Below are positions 11,877 to 20,929 of a stretch of DNA of 36,282 bases, in pieces (within the stretch, counting starts at the first letter, position 1; every line of letters starts with the position of its first letter). The position numbers and the translations under genes were made by a program. This DNA is from a virus. The notes below the pieces were generated by a model. That model did not search any database. It was not told the origin of the DNA and was given only the letters and a program-made list of their open reading frames with translations. The DNA is taken from positions 1-36,282 of the IMG/VR virus record IMGVR_UViG_3300025701_000028; one strand, 5' to 3'.

Positions 11877-14318
11877 ATGGCTACAATTGCTAAGAACTTT
11901 AGAGTAAAAAACGGTCTAGTCGTTGAAGGTACTACAGCTACAGTAAACGGTAATGATATTCTAACCAAGGATGCCGCTGACCAAGCGTATATTACCGCTT
12001 TGGTAGGTGGATCTGGAACTTCAGACGCTACACCAGATACCCTGGTACTCAGGGACGCAAACGGTGACTTCGCCGCTAATGAGGTTACAGCTGGTTCAGT
12101 TGTTCTTAACGGATCAGACCTTGAAACAACTTTGTCAACAAATGACACCGCAGCCCAAGGTTACGCAGATGCAGCAGAAGCAGCAGCTATTTCCGCTGCA
12201 GCTACAGATGCCACCACAAAGGCAGATGCTGCTCAGTCTGCCGCAGAAGCGACAGCTTCAGCAGATGCAACCTCAAAGGCCAACGCAGCAGAAACTGGTG
12301 CAGTTGCTACCGCAGCAGCTGATGCCACCACAAAGGCAGACAATGCTTTGACAGCAGCTCAGTCTTACGCTGACCAGGCAGAACTCGATGCAGTTGCGAC
12401 TGCAGCCGCAGACGCAACCTCAAAGGCTAATGCCGCTCTAGCTTCTGCTCAGAGCTATGCAGACACAGCTGAAGCAGATGCAATTTCTACTGCAGCAGCA
12501 GACGCAACCTCAAAGGCAAATGCCGCTCTAGCTAGTGCTCAGTCCTACGCAGACACAGCTGAAACAGATGCTATCTCATCAGCTAACTCATACACTGACG
12601 GACGCGAGACAGCAATCACAACTGCTTACCAGTCCTATGCAGACACAGCTGAGGCGGACGCTATTGCCACAGCTGCAAGCGATGCAACCTCAAAGGCAAA
12701 TGCAGCTCAGACCGCAGCAGAGGCAACTGCTTCCGCAGACGCTACTGTTAAGGCAGACGCTGCTTTGGCAAGTGCTAACACCTACACCGACAATGCCGTA
12801 TCTGGTCTTGCTTGGAAGTCAGCTGTTAACCTTAAGGCAGATGCCAACATTGCACTAACTGGTAACACTAACACACTAGTTATCGATGGTCACGCTGCTC
12901 TTGACAGCACAGACGATGGTGTATACCGCATCTTGCTTGTTGGTCAGACCAACGACTCTGAAAACGGTATCTACGTATACAACGACAATGGTGCTGCTTA
13001 TACTCTATCCCGCCCAGCGGACTCTGATGAGTTTGCTGAGCTAGACGCTGCAGCTGTATACGTTAAGGAAGGTACTCAGTACGGATCAACCTCATGGGTA
13101 CAGGGAAACCACTACATGACAGACTTTACTGGTCAGTCATGGACCCAGTTCTCTGGACAGGGTACCGTAACTGCTGGTACTGGCATTACAGTAGATGGTC
13201 TTCAGGTAGAGGTCAACCGTACAATAGTTGACACCTGGTATGATGCAGCTGGTTCAGCTTCATCCGCTCAGGCTGCCGCAGAGGCTACCGCCGCATCTTA
13301 CACCGATGCTCGCGAGACAGCTATCACAACTGCTTACCAGACATACGCTGATACAGCAGAAGCTGATGCTATCTCTGCAGCTGCTACAGATGCAACCACA
13401 AAGGCTAATGCGGCTTTGGCAAGTGCCCAAACCTATGCTGACACAGCAGAAGCTGATGCAATTGCTACCGCAGCGGCAGATGCTACGTCTAAGGCTAACT
13501 CTGCTCTGTCAAGTGCACAAGCATATGCTGACACTGCAGAAGCTGACGCTATCGCTACAGCTGCTGCAGATGCTACTAGCAAGGCAGACAGTGCCCTAGC
13601 TAGTGCTCAGTCCTACGCAGACACAGCTGAAGCAGACGCAATTGCCACAGCAGCCACAGACGCTACAACCAAGGCTAACACGGCAGAGAGCAACGCTAAC
13701 AGCTACACCGACACCACAGTTGGTGCACTAGATACAGACGACATTGCCGAGGGTACAAACCAGTACTTCACCGACACTCGTGCAAAGGTATCAGCTGCTG
13801 ACCTGCTAACAAATGCTACTCAGACAAACATCTCTATTACTGGAGATGAGAATGGTCTAACCATTACCGCTGAGAACGGTGTAGACGACTCAACAACTGA
13901 CGACCTAGCTGAAGGATCAAACCTTTACTTCACCGACCAGCGTGCAGTAGATGCTCTTGAGGCAGTTACCCCAGTATTTACTGAGGTAGACATCAACAGT
14001 ATTGCTCTTAACGTAGCTTCAACTGTTGACGTAGCTACCCAGAACACAACTGGAACAGTCTACTCCTTCGATAGCGGAACTTACACATCAGCTAAGTTCG
14101 TTGTTAAGGCAGATACTGGCTCACACACCGAGGTAACCGAAGTTTTGGTAACCTTGGATAGCTCACTCAACGTAGCAATCACAGAGTATGCACTAGTAAA
14201 CACTGGTGGAGCTTTGATGGATGTTACCGCAGTTATGAACGGTACGGATGTAGAACTACAGGCTACCGTCGTAAACGACAACACAACAGTACGCGCTACT
14301 GGTACACTAATCGCGTAA
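11877..14318 (+). CDS. Long Ala-rich coiled-coil tail fibre (813 aa)
   Basis: An N-terminal docking motif (TIAKNFRVKNGLVVEGT) shared with gene 14348-14785. Residues about 85-300 and 435-610 are Ala-rich repeats of about 30 residues (units such as ADATSKANAALASAQSYAD), predicted to form a long coiled coil. Between them (about 305-425) is a globular fibre domain beginning SGLAWKSAVNLKADANI and containing SENGIYVYND, a known phage-tail pattern. The C-terminal part has DDIAEGTNQYFTDTRA and DDLAEGSNLYFTDQRA repeats, then a beta domain. GAAGGAAG precedes the ATG by about 14 bases. Probable long side or central fibre. Confidence 0.8.
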   Translation: MATIAKNFRVKNGLVVEGTTATVNGNDILTKDAADQAYITALVGGSGTSDATPDTLVLRDANGDFAANEVTAGSVVLNGSDLETTLSTNDTAAQGYADAAEAAAISAAATDATTKADAAQSAAEATASADATSKANAAETGAVATAAADATTKADNALTAAQSYADQAELDAVATAAADATSKANAALASAQSYADTAEADAISTAAADATSKANAALASAQSYADTAETDAISSANSYTDGRETAITTAYQSYADTAEADAIATAASDATSKANAAQTAAEATASADATVKADAALASANTYTDNAVSGLAWKSAVNLKADANIALTGNTNTLVIDGHAALDSTDDGVYRILLVGQTNDSENGIYVYNDNGAAYTLSRPADSDEFAELDAAAVYVKEGTQYGSTSWVQGNHYMTDFTGQSWTQFSGQGTVTAGTGITVDGLQVEVNRTIVDTWYDAAGSASSAQAAAEATAASYTDARETAITTAYQTYADTAEADAISAAATDATTKANAALASAQTYADTAEADAIATAAADATSKANSALSSAQAYADTAEADAIATAAADATSKADSALASAQSYADTAEADAIATAATDATTKANTAESNANSYTDTTVGALDTDDIAEGTNQYFTDTRAKVSAADLLTNATQTNISITGDENGLTITAENGVDDSTTDDLAEGSNLYFTDQRAVDALEAVTPVFTEVDINSIALNVASTVDVATQNTTGTVYSFDSGTYTSAKFVVKADTGSHTEVTEVLVTLDSSLNVAITEYALVNTGGALMDVTAVMNGTDVELQATVVNDNTTVRATGTLIA

Positions 14319-14347
14319 ATAAATAGTAAACAGGAAAGGTAGACGAA

Positions 14348-14785
14348 ATGGCTACAGTAAGCAAAGACTTCAAAGTTAAGCATGGACTAGCAGTAACTGG
14401 AGGGGCAACCTTCGGTAACCCAGTAACAGTCCCAGCTCCAACTCACTCAACTCACGCAGTGACGAGGGGATACGTTGAAGAAAACATTGCTCCAGTCATT
14501 TCGTCTACCGCTCCTGCTACTCCAAACGATGGTAGAATGTGGTTTGACACATCTATCCAAAGACTTAAAGTTTTTTATGGAAGTGCATGGCTGACACTGG
14601 CTACAGACGTAGAAGCCCTAGCCGTACCAGACCACATCCATGACACATCTCTAGATGGAGATGGAAGAATCGAGACTGTCTTTTATGACAGCTCTCAATA
14701 CGATGATCCTCAGATTCTAACAATCGAGGGTGGAGGACCATCATCAGTAACTTGGGATACAATCCTAGACGGCGGCGCGGCCTAA
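14348..14785 (+). CDS. Short tail fibre protein (145 aa)
   Basis: 145 aa. The N terminus TVSKDFKVKHGLAVTGGAT matches the start of the 813-aa fibre (TIAKNFRVKNGLVVEGT). A THAVTRGYVEE-type motif, typical of tail fibres, follows, then APATPNDGRMWFDTS and RLKVFYGSAWLTL, and a C-terminal segment VTWDTILDGGAA. It likely docks on the same partner as the long fibre. AGGAAAGG precedes the ATG by about 11 bases. Confidence 0.7.
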   Translation: MATVSKDFKVKHGLAVTGGATFGNPVTVPAPTHSTHAVTRGYVEENIAPVISSTAPATPNDGRMWFDTSIQRLKVFYGSAWLTLATDVEALAVPDHIHDTSLDGDGRIETVFYDSSQYDDPQILTIEGGGPSSVTWDTILDGGAA

Positions 14786-14827
14786 CCGTTAAAAACAAAT
14801 GCTATACTAGACATAGGAGATTACAAT

Positions 14828-17359
14828 ATGGCAACAAGAATGATACAACGCAGAGGAACATCTGCTGAGTGGACAGCGGCTAACCCAATTCTTGCTGCTG
14901 GTGAAATCGGATTTGAAACAGACACAACAAAGTTTAAATTCGGAGACGGAACAACAGCTTGGGCAGCAATCCCATACTTTGCTAGTGCAGATCAACTTAT
15001 TGACGGTGCCCCAGAGCTCCTAGACACCCTTAATGAACTAGCAGCAGCAATTGGTGACGATGAAGACTTTATTACAACCATCACATCGGGGCTTAACTCA
15101 AAGCTATCCCTAACGGGTGGATCCATGTCTGGCAATCTGGTTATGAGCTCTGGAGCTATATCTCTTGTTTCTGGCGACGTTATCTTGGCTCAGGACCCAA
15201 CAAATCCGTCACATGCAGCAACTAAGAATTACGTAGATAACTCTCACGTAGATAGCAACATTGCAATTACAACTCTTAACAGCCAGGTCTCCAGCATTGA
15301 GTCAGGTATCGCTAACTTTAAGCATGTCTTTGTTTCTGACACTACCCCAACCGTAGACGGAAATGACTCAGGCGAGATTCTGCAAGAGGGAGACGTCTGG
15401 TACGACAGATCAAATGGGCACGTATATATTTATATAAACACTGTTAATGCAGTGTTTGCATGGGTAGAGCAGGGTGGATCTGCAGATTATGCAGACGATT
15501 CTTATGGAATTAACAACAACGACTTCCCAGCTACACCAACAAATGGCGACGTTCACAAAGGATACGTTTATGACTCATCTAGGACAGCCTGGAACATTAT
15601 TGAAAAGACGACAACAGTCAGCGATAACACTGACGTAGCAGTTGATACACCTTTGGACGATCAAGTTCTTATGTACAATTCTGCAACTGGCTTCTTTGAA
15701 AATGTTAATGGCGTAAGACTAGATGAAGTGGGTCAGATTCCTTTAACATTCCTAAATACAGTAAAAGATGCCATCGAGGGCGGCGCTGTTGATCAAGGTT
15801 ATCAAACACTTTTGGAAGTTCAAAATTCTGTAGCTACAGAATTTACTAACCTTTTGGACGGTGCAACCGCACCCTTCGACACCCTAGGAAAAATTCAAAC
15901 ATACGTTAATGCAAGTCTAGCTCTTTCAGAAGACGTTTCCAAGCTTACAGTAATGTCAGCAACGGAGTGGGCCTCAGATGTCTCTATCCCAGAGTCTGGC
16001 TCTCTAAACGTTGAGACTGGTGGTGCAGAGGTTCGAGTGAAGATTGGAAATGGAGCAGACGCTTATGCAGCACTGGACTACATCCCAAGCAATGCAGACA
16101 TTACCTCAGAAATAGCAACGGCTATTGCACCACTTGCACCTAAGGCTGGACCTACCTTCACTGGTACAGTATCTCTACCATCTACCACATCAATTGGTGA
16201 TGTAGATGCCACAGAGATTAGCTACCTTAATGGAGTGACTTCTGCTGTTCAGACTCAGATCGATGATCTAGATACAGCCAAGGCAGATCTTGCTAGCCCA
16301 ACATTTACTGGTACTGTTTCTGGTATCGATAAGACTATGGTTGGTCTTGAAAATGTGGACAACACTACAGACGCAAACAAGCCAGTTTCTACAGCTACAC
16401 AGACAGCTCTAGACCTTAAGGCGAATATCGCTAGCCCGTCTTTCAGTGGTACAGCCGAAGCAGCTGACCTAATCATTACTGGAAACCTAACGGTACAGGG
16501 CACTACTACTACTATTAGTGCCTCTGACCTCGTCGTACGAGACAACATGATTTACCTAAACCAGGCTGGATTGTTTGATCTATCAAATGCAGTTGGAGAC
16601 GGAACCAATGTTGTCTTTACTACTACAGAAAACCACGACATCAAGCTTGGAGACTACGTAACAGTTACGGGAGTTACCCCAGTTGCATTCGATGTTAATG
16701 GAGACGGTGTAGAGGTTACAGCCGTAACAAGCAACACCATCACCATCCTAAGCTCTGTAACAGACACTTATGTAAGTGGCGGAACGATTCGTGGAAAGTC
16801 ACACTTCAACCCTGACCTAGGTTGGTCTGCTGGACGCTATGACGTTGTAAACGGCACTGGGTATGGTCACGCAGGTCTATTCCGTGATGCCACTGATGGA
16901 GTCTTCAAGTTCTACGATGGATATACCCCAGAGCCAGACGAGTCAGTATTCATTGACACCACTCACGCTAGCTTTGAGCTTGCACCCATTGCTCCTGGCA
17001 AGGTCGTGTTCCCTGATGGCTCCGAGCAGACAAAGGCTGGCGTCCCATCTATCTCTACATTTACAGAGAAGACTGCAAGCTATACCCTAGACACCCTAGA
17101 TCACCAAGATGGAATTGTTGAGATGAACTCTGCAACCGAAGTTACATTCACAATCCCAACTAACTTGTCACTTGCTTGGCCAGTCGGAGCATCTATTGAT
17201 GTATTTGCCTCTGGCACTGGAACAGTTACAATTGCTGGAGACACGGGGGTAACAGTAAATGCTACTCCAGGACTCGTACTACGTACTCAGTGGTCATCAG
17301 CTACGCTTCTAAAGCGTGGCGTAGACAGCTGGGTCGTATATGGAGACCTAAAGGCTTAA
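14828..17359 (+). CDS. Tail fibre with Mtd-like N terminus (843 aa)
   Basis: Residues 5-50 (QRRGTSAEWTAANPILAAGE, then DTTKFKFGDGTTAW) are the Mtd/hyaluronidase-type N-terminal fibre domain. The middle has repeated fibre motifs: AATKNYVDN, three copies of the SPTFTGTVS type near 455-560, and NLTVQGTTTTISAS followed by a LVVRDNMIYLN segment. The last 70 residues are a beta domain ending LLKRGVDSWVVYGDLKA, related to the C terminus of gene 8695-9558. A host-recognition fibre is likely. AGGAGA lies 8 bases before the ATG; an extended -10 (TGCTATACT) lies upstream. Confidence 0.85.
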   Translation: MATRMIQRRGTSAEWTAANPILAAGEIGFETDTTKFKFGDGTTAWAAIPYFASADQLIDGAPELLDTLNELAAAIGDDEDFITTITSGLNSKLSLTGGSMSGNLVMSSGAISLVSGDVILAQDPTNPSHAATKNYVDNSHVDSNIAITTLNSQVSSIESGIANFKHVFVSDTTPTVDGNDSGEILQEGDVWYDRSNGHVYIYINTVNAVFAWVEQGGSADYADDSYGINNNDFPATPTNGDVHKGYVYDSSRTAWNIIEKTTTVSDNTDVAVDTPLDDQVLMYNSATGFFENVNGVRLDEVGQIPLTFLNTVKDAIEGGAVDQGYQTLLEVQNSVATEFTNLLDGATAPFDTLGKIQTYVNASLALSEDVSKLTVMSATEWASDVSIPESGSLNVETGGAEVRVKIGNGADAYAALDYIPSNADITSEIATAIAPLAPKAGPTFTGTVSLPSTTSIGDVDATEISYLNGVTSAVQTQIDDLDTAKADLASPTFTGTVSGIDKTMVGLENVDNTTDANKPVSTATQTALDLKANIASPSFSGTAEAADLIITGNLTVQGTTTTISASDLVVRDNMIYLNQAGLFDLSNAVGDGTNVVFTTTENHDIKLGDYVTVTGVTPVAFDVNGDGVEVTAVTSNTITILSSVTDTYVSGGTIRGKSHFNPDLGWSAGRYDVVNGTGYGHAGLFRDATDGVFKFYDGYTPEPDESVFIDTTHASFELAPIAPGKVVFPDGSEQTKAGVPSISTFTEKTASYTLDTLDHQDGIVEMNSATEVTFTIPTNLSLAWPVGASIDVFASGTGTVTIAGDTGVTVNATPGLVLRTQWSSATLLKRGVDSWVVYGDLKA

Positions 17360-17378
17360 TAGGAAATAGGAGAGAATA

Positions 17379-18698
17379 TTGGCTAGAAAAGAAGCAGGGG
17401 GAAGGTCATCTCAGCAGAATGACTTCCTGGAACCAAAGCAACCGATTATTGACTCTGCTATAAACACTGGAACTAATAGGCCTTTTGCAAGCGGTCAAGT
17501 TATTGTAACTGTTAGCTTACCAGCTGGCTCACCAGAGGCTACTTCTTACGAAGTTACAGCAACACCAGCCGCTGGATCGCCAGTAGTAGTATCAAATGCA
17601 ACTAGCCCTATTACTGTGGATGGATTGCAAAGCTCTACGTCTTACACATTTACTGCCACCGCCTCGAACGCAGCTGGAACATCTGCTGCTTCAGACGGCC
17701 TGTCCGTAGACGTAACCTCTGTTCCAGGAACACCTTCAGCACCTACTGCTACAGCTGGGGTTAACGAGGACACCGTTACTTGGATTGCCCCTGGCGACGG
17801 TGGCACTCCAATCACAATGTATTACTGGGAGTCAGATGATGCAAAGTCTGGATCCACTGCAGACCTGTCTGTAGTTGTTGCCCAAGAGGCTAACACCTCG
17901 CAGGCTTACCGTGTAAGAGCAGAGAACGCTAATGGTTTAGGTGAATGGTCTCCTTGGTCTGGTAACATTACCACCCTTGCTCCGTTCTTCCCATTCTTCC
18001 CGCACTTCCCACCGCACTTCCCACCACACTTCCCGCCACACTTCCCCCCGTTTTTCCCGTTCTTCCCGTTCTTCCCACACTTCCCACCGTTCTTCCCGCA
18101 TTTCCCACCCTTCTTCCCGCACTTCCCACCGCACTTCCCACCGCACTTCCCACCACACTTCCCGCCACACTTCCCACCGCACTTCCCACCGTTCTTCCCA
18201 AGGTTCCACGCATGGTGTATCCACGAAGACACTTTGGTTAGGACTGCTCGTGGTGAGATTCCTGCAAAGGACGTGGTTGTCGGAGACAAGGCCGTAGTTC
18301 CATCTCTTGGAGAGATGACAGCTACAGACCCAGGCGATGCCAAGGAGTCCATGTTTGCGTGGTCATCAGACACCCTGACATTTGGCGATGTTGTAGAGAC
18401 AGATGTTCTCTACCTAGGTCCCAAGATGTCACCATGCGTCTACTTCAACGGAAACGAGGCTGCTAAGTTCTCATTCACACAGACAATTTACGTCAAGCGT
18501 GATGGGGTATACAGAATCGTACCAACATCAGACATTGAGGTTGGGGATACGTTGATCCAGGTACTAGAAGATGGTTCGTACTCAGAAGATGTTGTTGAGA
18601 CAATTCACAACGTCGAAGAGCCACAGATGACCTACCTGATCGGTTGCGAGCCTCAAGACTGGTTCGTAGCAGGTGGATACCTAGTTCACAACAAGTAA
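17379..18698 (+). CDS. Fn3 - HFPP repeat - Hint protein, copy 1 (439 aa)
   Basis: Three parts. Two fibronectin III domains (about 35-115 and 116-200; LQSSTSYTFTATASNAAG, TVTWIAPGDGG). A low-complexity tract at 202-274 made of HFPP and FFP units. A Hint (intein/hedgehog-type) domain from Cys280 (HAW-CIHEDTLVRTARGE) to the end, closing YLVHNK, with the Asn of the HN pair followed only by Lys. Known Hint domains activate the bond before the first Cys as a thioester and cleave after Asn. The start is a TTG with AGGAG 6 bases upstream. It lies directly before the oxygenase cluster, separated from it by a terminator. Probable surface-exposed, self-processed tail protein; substrate for the hydroxylases is inference. 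Confidence 0.8.
   Translation: MARKEAGGRSSQQNDFLEPKQPIIDSAINTGTNRPFASGQVIVTVSLPAGSPEATSYEVTATPAAGSPVVVSNATSPITVDGLQSSTSYTFTATASNAAGTSAASDGLSVDVTSVPGTPSAPTATAGVNEDTVTWIAPGDGGTPITMYYWESDDAKSGSTADLSVVVAQEANTSQAYRVRAENANGLGEWSPWSGNITTLAPFFPFFPHFPPHFPPHFPPHFPPFFPFFPFFPHFPPFFPHFPPFFPHFPPHFPPHFPPHFPPHFPPHFPPFFPRFHAWCIHEDTLVRTARGEIPAKDVVVGDKAVVPSLGEMTATDPGDAKESMFAWSSDTLTFGDVVETDVLYLGPKMSPCVYFNGNEAAKFSFTQTIYVKRDGVYRIVPTSDIEVGDTLIQVLEDGSYSEDVVETIHNVEEPQMTYLIGCEPQDWFVAGGYLVHNK
17982..18200 (+). repeat. HFPP/FFP codon repeat tract, copy 1
   Basis: 219 bases of 12-base (CACTTCCCACCG-type) and 9-base (TTCTTCCCG-type) units coding for residues 202-274. Third positions vary, so the peptide pattern is maintained while the DNA drifts in part. 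Confidence 0.9.
18156..18277 (+). repeat. 122-bp identical segment, copy 1
   Basis: Identical base for base to 29988-30109. It spans the end of the HFPP tract and the first 33 or so codons' worth of sequence across the Hint N terminus; flanking sequence differs. Confidence 0.85.
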
Positions 18699-18712
18699 CA
18701 TTTAACAAAGTT

Positions 18713-18745
18713 AGGGCCCTCGTAAAAGCGGGGGCCCTTTCTTTA
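18713..18745 (+). terminator. Intrinsic terminator after the first Hint gene
   Basis: AGGGCCCTCG (18713-18722) pairs with CGGGGGCCCT (18729-18738) over a 6-base loop (10 pairs, one G-U), followed by TTCTTT. It ends the adsorption operon before the oxygenase genes. Confidence 0.85.
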
Positions 18746-18748
18746 TGA

Positions 18749-18754
18749 TATAAT
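18749..18754 (+). promoter_or_regulatory. Extended -10 promoter of the oxygenase cluster, leaderless
   Basis: TGATATAAT with -10 at 18749-18754, exactly 6 bases before the ATG at 18761, straight after the terminator. It separates the oxygenase operon from the fibre operon. Confidence 0.75.
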
Positions 18755-18760
18755 TATCCC

Positions 18761-19498
18761 ATGAGTAATCCCTGGTTAACAAAAGACAGATCAGAAACAG
18801 CAAACAATAGGCTACCCGACAGGGTAATGCCTAACGGAACCGTTGTGCAAAATCCAGCACTTGGAATTAATGTATACAAGAATATCTTTACCGAAGAGCA
18901 GTGTAAGGATATAATTGGTACCTTAGAAGGCAACCTTACTGACAGCCAGCACTTTTCTTGGGAAGGTGCTAAGGTTACAGAGGGGCATGAGGCTATCCTG
19001 GAAGCTAGAAATTGTTTAGACTTTAAGATAGGCCAAAAAAATTTAGGACCAGAAACTGATTGGAACAAGGATCTTTATAGAATTCACGAAGATTCATTTC
19101 GGTCAATATACCCACACGTAGAAGACTATGGCCAATACTGGGGCGTAGTCATGAGATACTATGAAGTGTTCAACTACGTAAAATATGAGGGCACGGGAAA
19201 ACATTTCGCAGTACATGCTGATCATGGTCCAGCATACGTAACTACGGTTTCAGCAGTCGCTTATCTAAATGACGACTATGACGGGGGAGAGATTGTGTTC
19301 CCCAGGTTTAACCTATCGATTAAGCCTGAGCCAGGTGATTTGGTGGTATTTCCATCAACATATATCTACGAGCATTCATCAGAGCCAATCGTAAATGGAA
19401 ACAAATACTCTATTGTTGTCATGACAGACTATAACGATAGGGGCGGAGCAAAGTACTTCGACTATACAAAAGTAGATACAAGCAAGCTAACATATTAA
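18761..19498 (+). CDS. 2OG-Fe(II) oxygenase 1, prolyl-hydroxylase type (245 aa)
   Basis: The double-stranded beta-helix core lies at about 135-225: iron ligands H152-A-D154 and H205, and K215 exactly 10 residues later. Lys at this place is what animal collagen prolyl-4-hydroxylase uses to hold 2-oxoglutarate, whereas many others use Arg. The cluster-wide signature YLNDDYDGGEIVFPR is at 168-182. The predicted reaction is hydroxylation of a protein residue with 2-oxoglutarate and O2, giving succinate and CO2. Leaderless first gene of the cluster; the next gene follows after 9 bases. The substrate is unknown. Confidence 0.85.
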   Translation: MSNPWLTKDRSETANNRLPDRVMPNGTVVQNPALGINVYKNIFTEEQCKDIIGTLEGNLTDSQHFSWEGAKVTEGHEAILEARNCLDFKIGQKNLGPETDWNKDLYRIHEDSFRSIYPHVEDYGQYWGVVMRYYEVFNYVKYEGTGKHFAVHADHGPAYVTTVSAVAYLNDDYDGGEIVFPRFNLSIKPEPGDLVVFPSTYIYEHSSEPIVNGNKYSIVVMTDYNDRGGAKYFDYTKVDTSKLTY

Positions 19499-19507
19499 GA
19501 GGGAGAC

Positions 19508-20215
19508 ATGGACAACTCAATCGAGTCACACGAGAAAAGACTTCACGACTGGTACGCTATTGAAGAGCAAACCTGGAGTGACATAACAGATCTTGGTAAT
19601 GGGATCATGGTTTACCATGGCGTCTTGAAGCCAGAGCTAGACATTATTAATAGGCTAGAGACAGTAGTGTCTGACCCTACTAATAATTACAACTATGCAG
19701 AAGCAATGGTTGGGTACGGAATGAAGATGCCAGAGTATAGAGACTGCTTCGATATCAAGTTTAAAAAAACAGATATTGAGGGAGACACATCAGAAGCCTC
19801 TCTAAAACTGCAGTCTTTGTGGGAAGACGTTCAGTTTAGAAAGCTACAGGCAGTTAAGCACTACACCAAACAGTTTAATGTGGGAGAGCTTAGATACTGG
19901 GAAGCTTTAAACTTTGTAAAGTATGGCACAGGCCAGCACTTTCAAGAGCACACAGACCATGGTTTCTCTTACAATTGTGTAGTATCCCTAGTGGGCTACG
20001 TTAATGACGACTATGAGGGTGGAGAGATAAACTTTAGAATGCAGGGGGTCAAGATCAAGCCAAAGGCTGGAGATCTTTTTGTATTCCCATCAAACTATAT
20101 GTTCCCGCACCAAGCTATGCCAGTTAAGAGCGGGACAAAGTATTCAATCGTAACGATGCTCGACTACTCAAATAAGTTTCATAATGACAAGTTCTACGCA
20201 GAGACTGGAGAGTAG
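19508..20215 (+). CDS. 2OG-Fe(II) oxygenase 2 (235 aa)
   Basis: A close relative of oxygenase 1: FVKYGTGQHFQEHTDHG here versus YVKYEGTGKHFAVHADHG there. Ligands are H148-T-D150 and H201 with K211 ten residues on; the signature is YVNDDYEGGEINF at about 164-176. All catalytic residues are present, so an active enzyme is expected. It has a GAGGGAG ribosome site and a short gap to oxygenase 1, so it is co-transcribed. It probably arose by tandem duplication. Confidence 0.85.
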   Translation: MDNSIESHEKRLHDWYAIEEQTWSDITDLGNGIMVYHGVLKPELDIINRLETVVSDPTNNYNYAEAMVGYGMKMPEYRDCFDIKFKKTDIEGDTSEASLKLQSLWEDVQFRKLQAVKHYTKQFNVGELRYWEALNFVKYGTGQHFQEHTDHGFSYNCVVSLVGYVNDDYEGGEINFRMQGVKIKPKAGDLFVFPSNYMFPHQAMPVKSGTKYSIVTMLDYSNKFHNDKFYAETGE

Positions 20216-20218
20216 CCT

Positions 20219-20929
20219 TTGAAAAAGGTAAATGTTTATACTGGCAGTAATCAGTATGGAAAGATAGATCAGCTACCCTTGCAGAGGGATTGGATGGACA
20301 CCACTTTTGACAGGCATGCCTATCAGTGTTTCCCAATGTCTTTGGTAAATAGGCTTGGCTGGGGTATATCATATCCAGAAGACATTACCTTTGTTTGGGA
20401 CGGAGTAAATGACTCTACTGACAAGCATGTCACTGTTCTGTCTGGACATAAGTATGTGCACAGCGGCAGAGGCAACCGCACTATAAGCTTCTTTACCGAC
20501 CTGGTCTTTGATTTTGAAGAAACCACATCACTATTGACCATGCCAGTCCCAAATCAATTTATAAGGGGTGCACAGTGTATATCGACCATTATAAGCCCCT
20601 CAGCACTCCAAGGAGAGCTTCCCATAGCATGGATGATCACAGAGCCTAACATCGAAATTACTATCCCTGCTGGGACTCCTGTGGCTGCTATCATGCCAGT
20701 ATCTCTTACTGGACTCCAGGAATATGAGGTTTCTGTCCATAATCAGAGGCCACCCCATGAAGACTATTCCTGGAAGAACCGAATGAGAGAGCGTGGAGAA
20801 AAGAGCCAAGAGTTGAATATGGCAGGGGAGTGGACACACTTCTACAGAGACGCAGTAGATCATAATGGAGATCCACAGGGTGAGCACGAAGCAAAAAAGG
20901 TTATAATGAAGGTGAATTATGAGTTCTAA
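20219..20929 (+). CDS. Unknown protein in the oxygenase cluster, DUF6065-like (236 aa)
   Basis: It lacks the HxD...H iron motif. Notable segments are HAYQCFPMSLVNRLGWGIS, FTDLVFDF, a conserved-looking MPVPNQFI, and ITIPAGTPVAAIMPVSL. I associate the CFP...N..GW pattern and the late P-x-GTP-x-x-x-I-x-P motif with DUF6065, from memory only. It starts at TTG 3 bases after the oxygenase 2 stop, with GGAGAG upstream. The C-terminal region is charged (RPPHEDYSWKNRMRERGEK). The next gene is a probable relative. A cupin-like or partner role is possible; nothing firm can be said. Confidence 0.55.
   Translation: MKKVNVYTGSNQYGKIDQLPLQRDWMDTTFDRHAYQCFPMSLVNRLGWGISYPEDITFVWDGVNDSTDKHVTVLSGHKYVHSGRGNRTISFFTDLVFDFEETTSLLTMPVPNQFIRGAQCISTIISPSALQGELPIAWMITEPNIEITIPAGTPVAAIMPVSLTGLQEYEVSVHNQRPPHEDYSWKNRMRERGEKSQELNMAGEWTHFYRDAVDHNGDPQGEHEAKKVIMKVNYEF

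Noticed and set aside
12007-13599. Gln/Leu-rich open frames inside the long fibre gene
   Set aside because: They are alternate-frame readings of the Ala-rich repeat, with no ribosome sites.
14828-17359. Possible diversity-generating retroelement because of the Mtd-like N terminus
   Set aside because: No reverse transcriptase and no template/variable repeat pair is visible in the window.
17906-18373. Long open frames in other frames and on the minus strand across the HFPP tract (Cys/Gly/Lys, Ser/His/Thr or Trp/Glu/Val repeats)
   Set aside because: They come from a short-unit repeat without stops; no promoter or ribosome site, and the plus-strand Fn3-Hint frame explains the tract. The same holds at 29670-30205.
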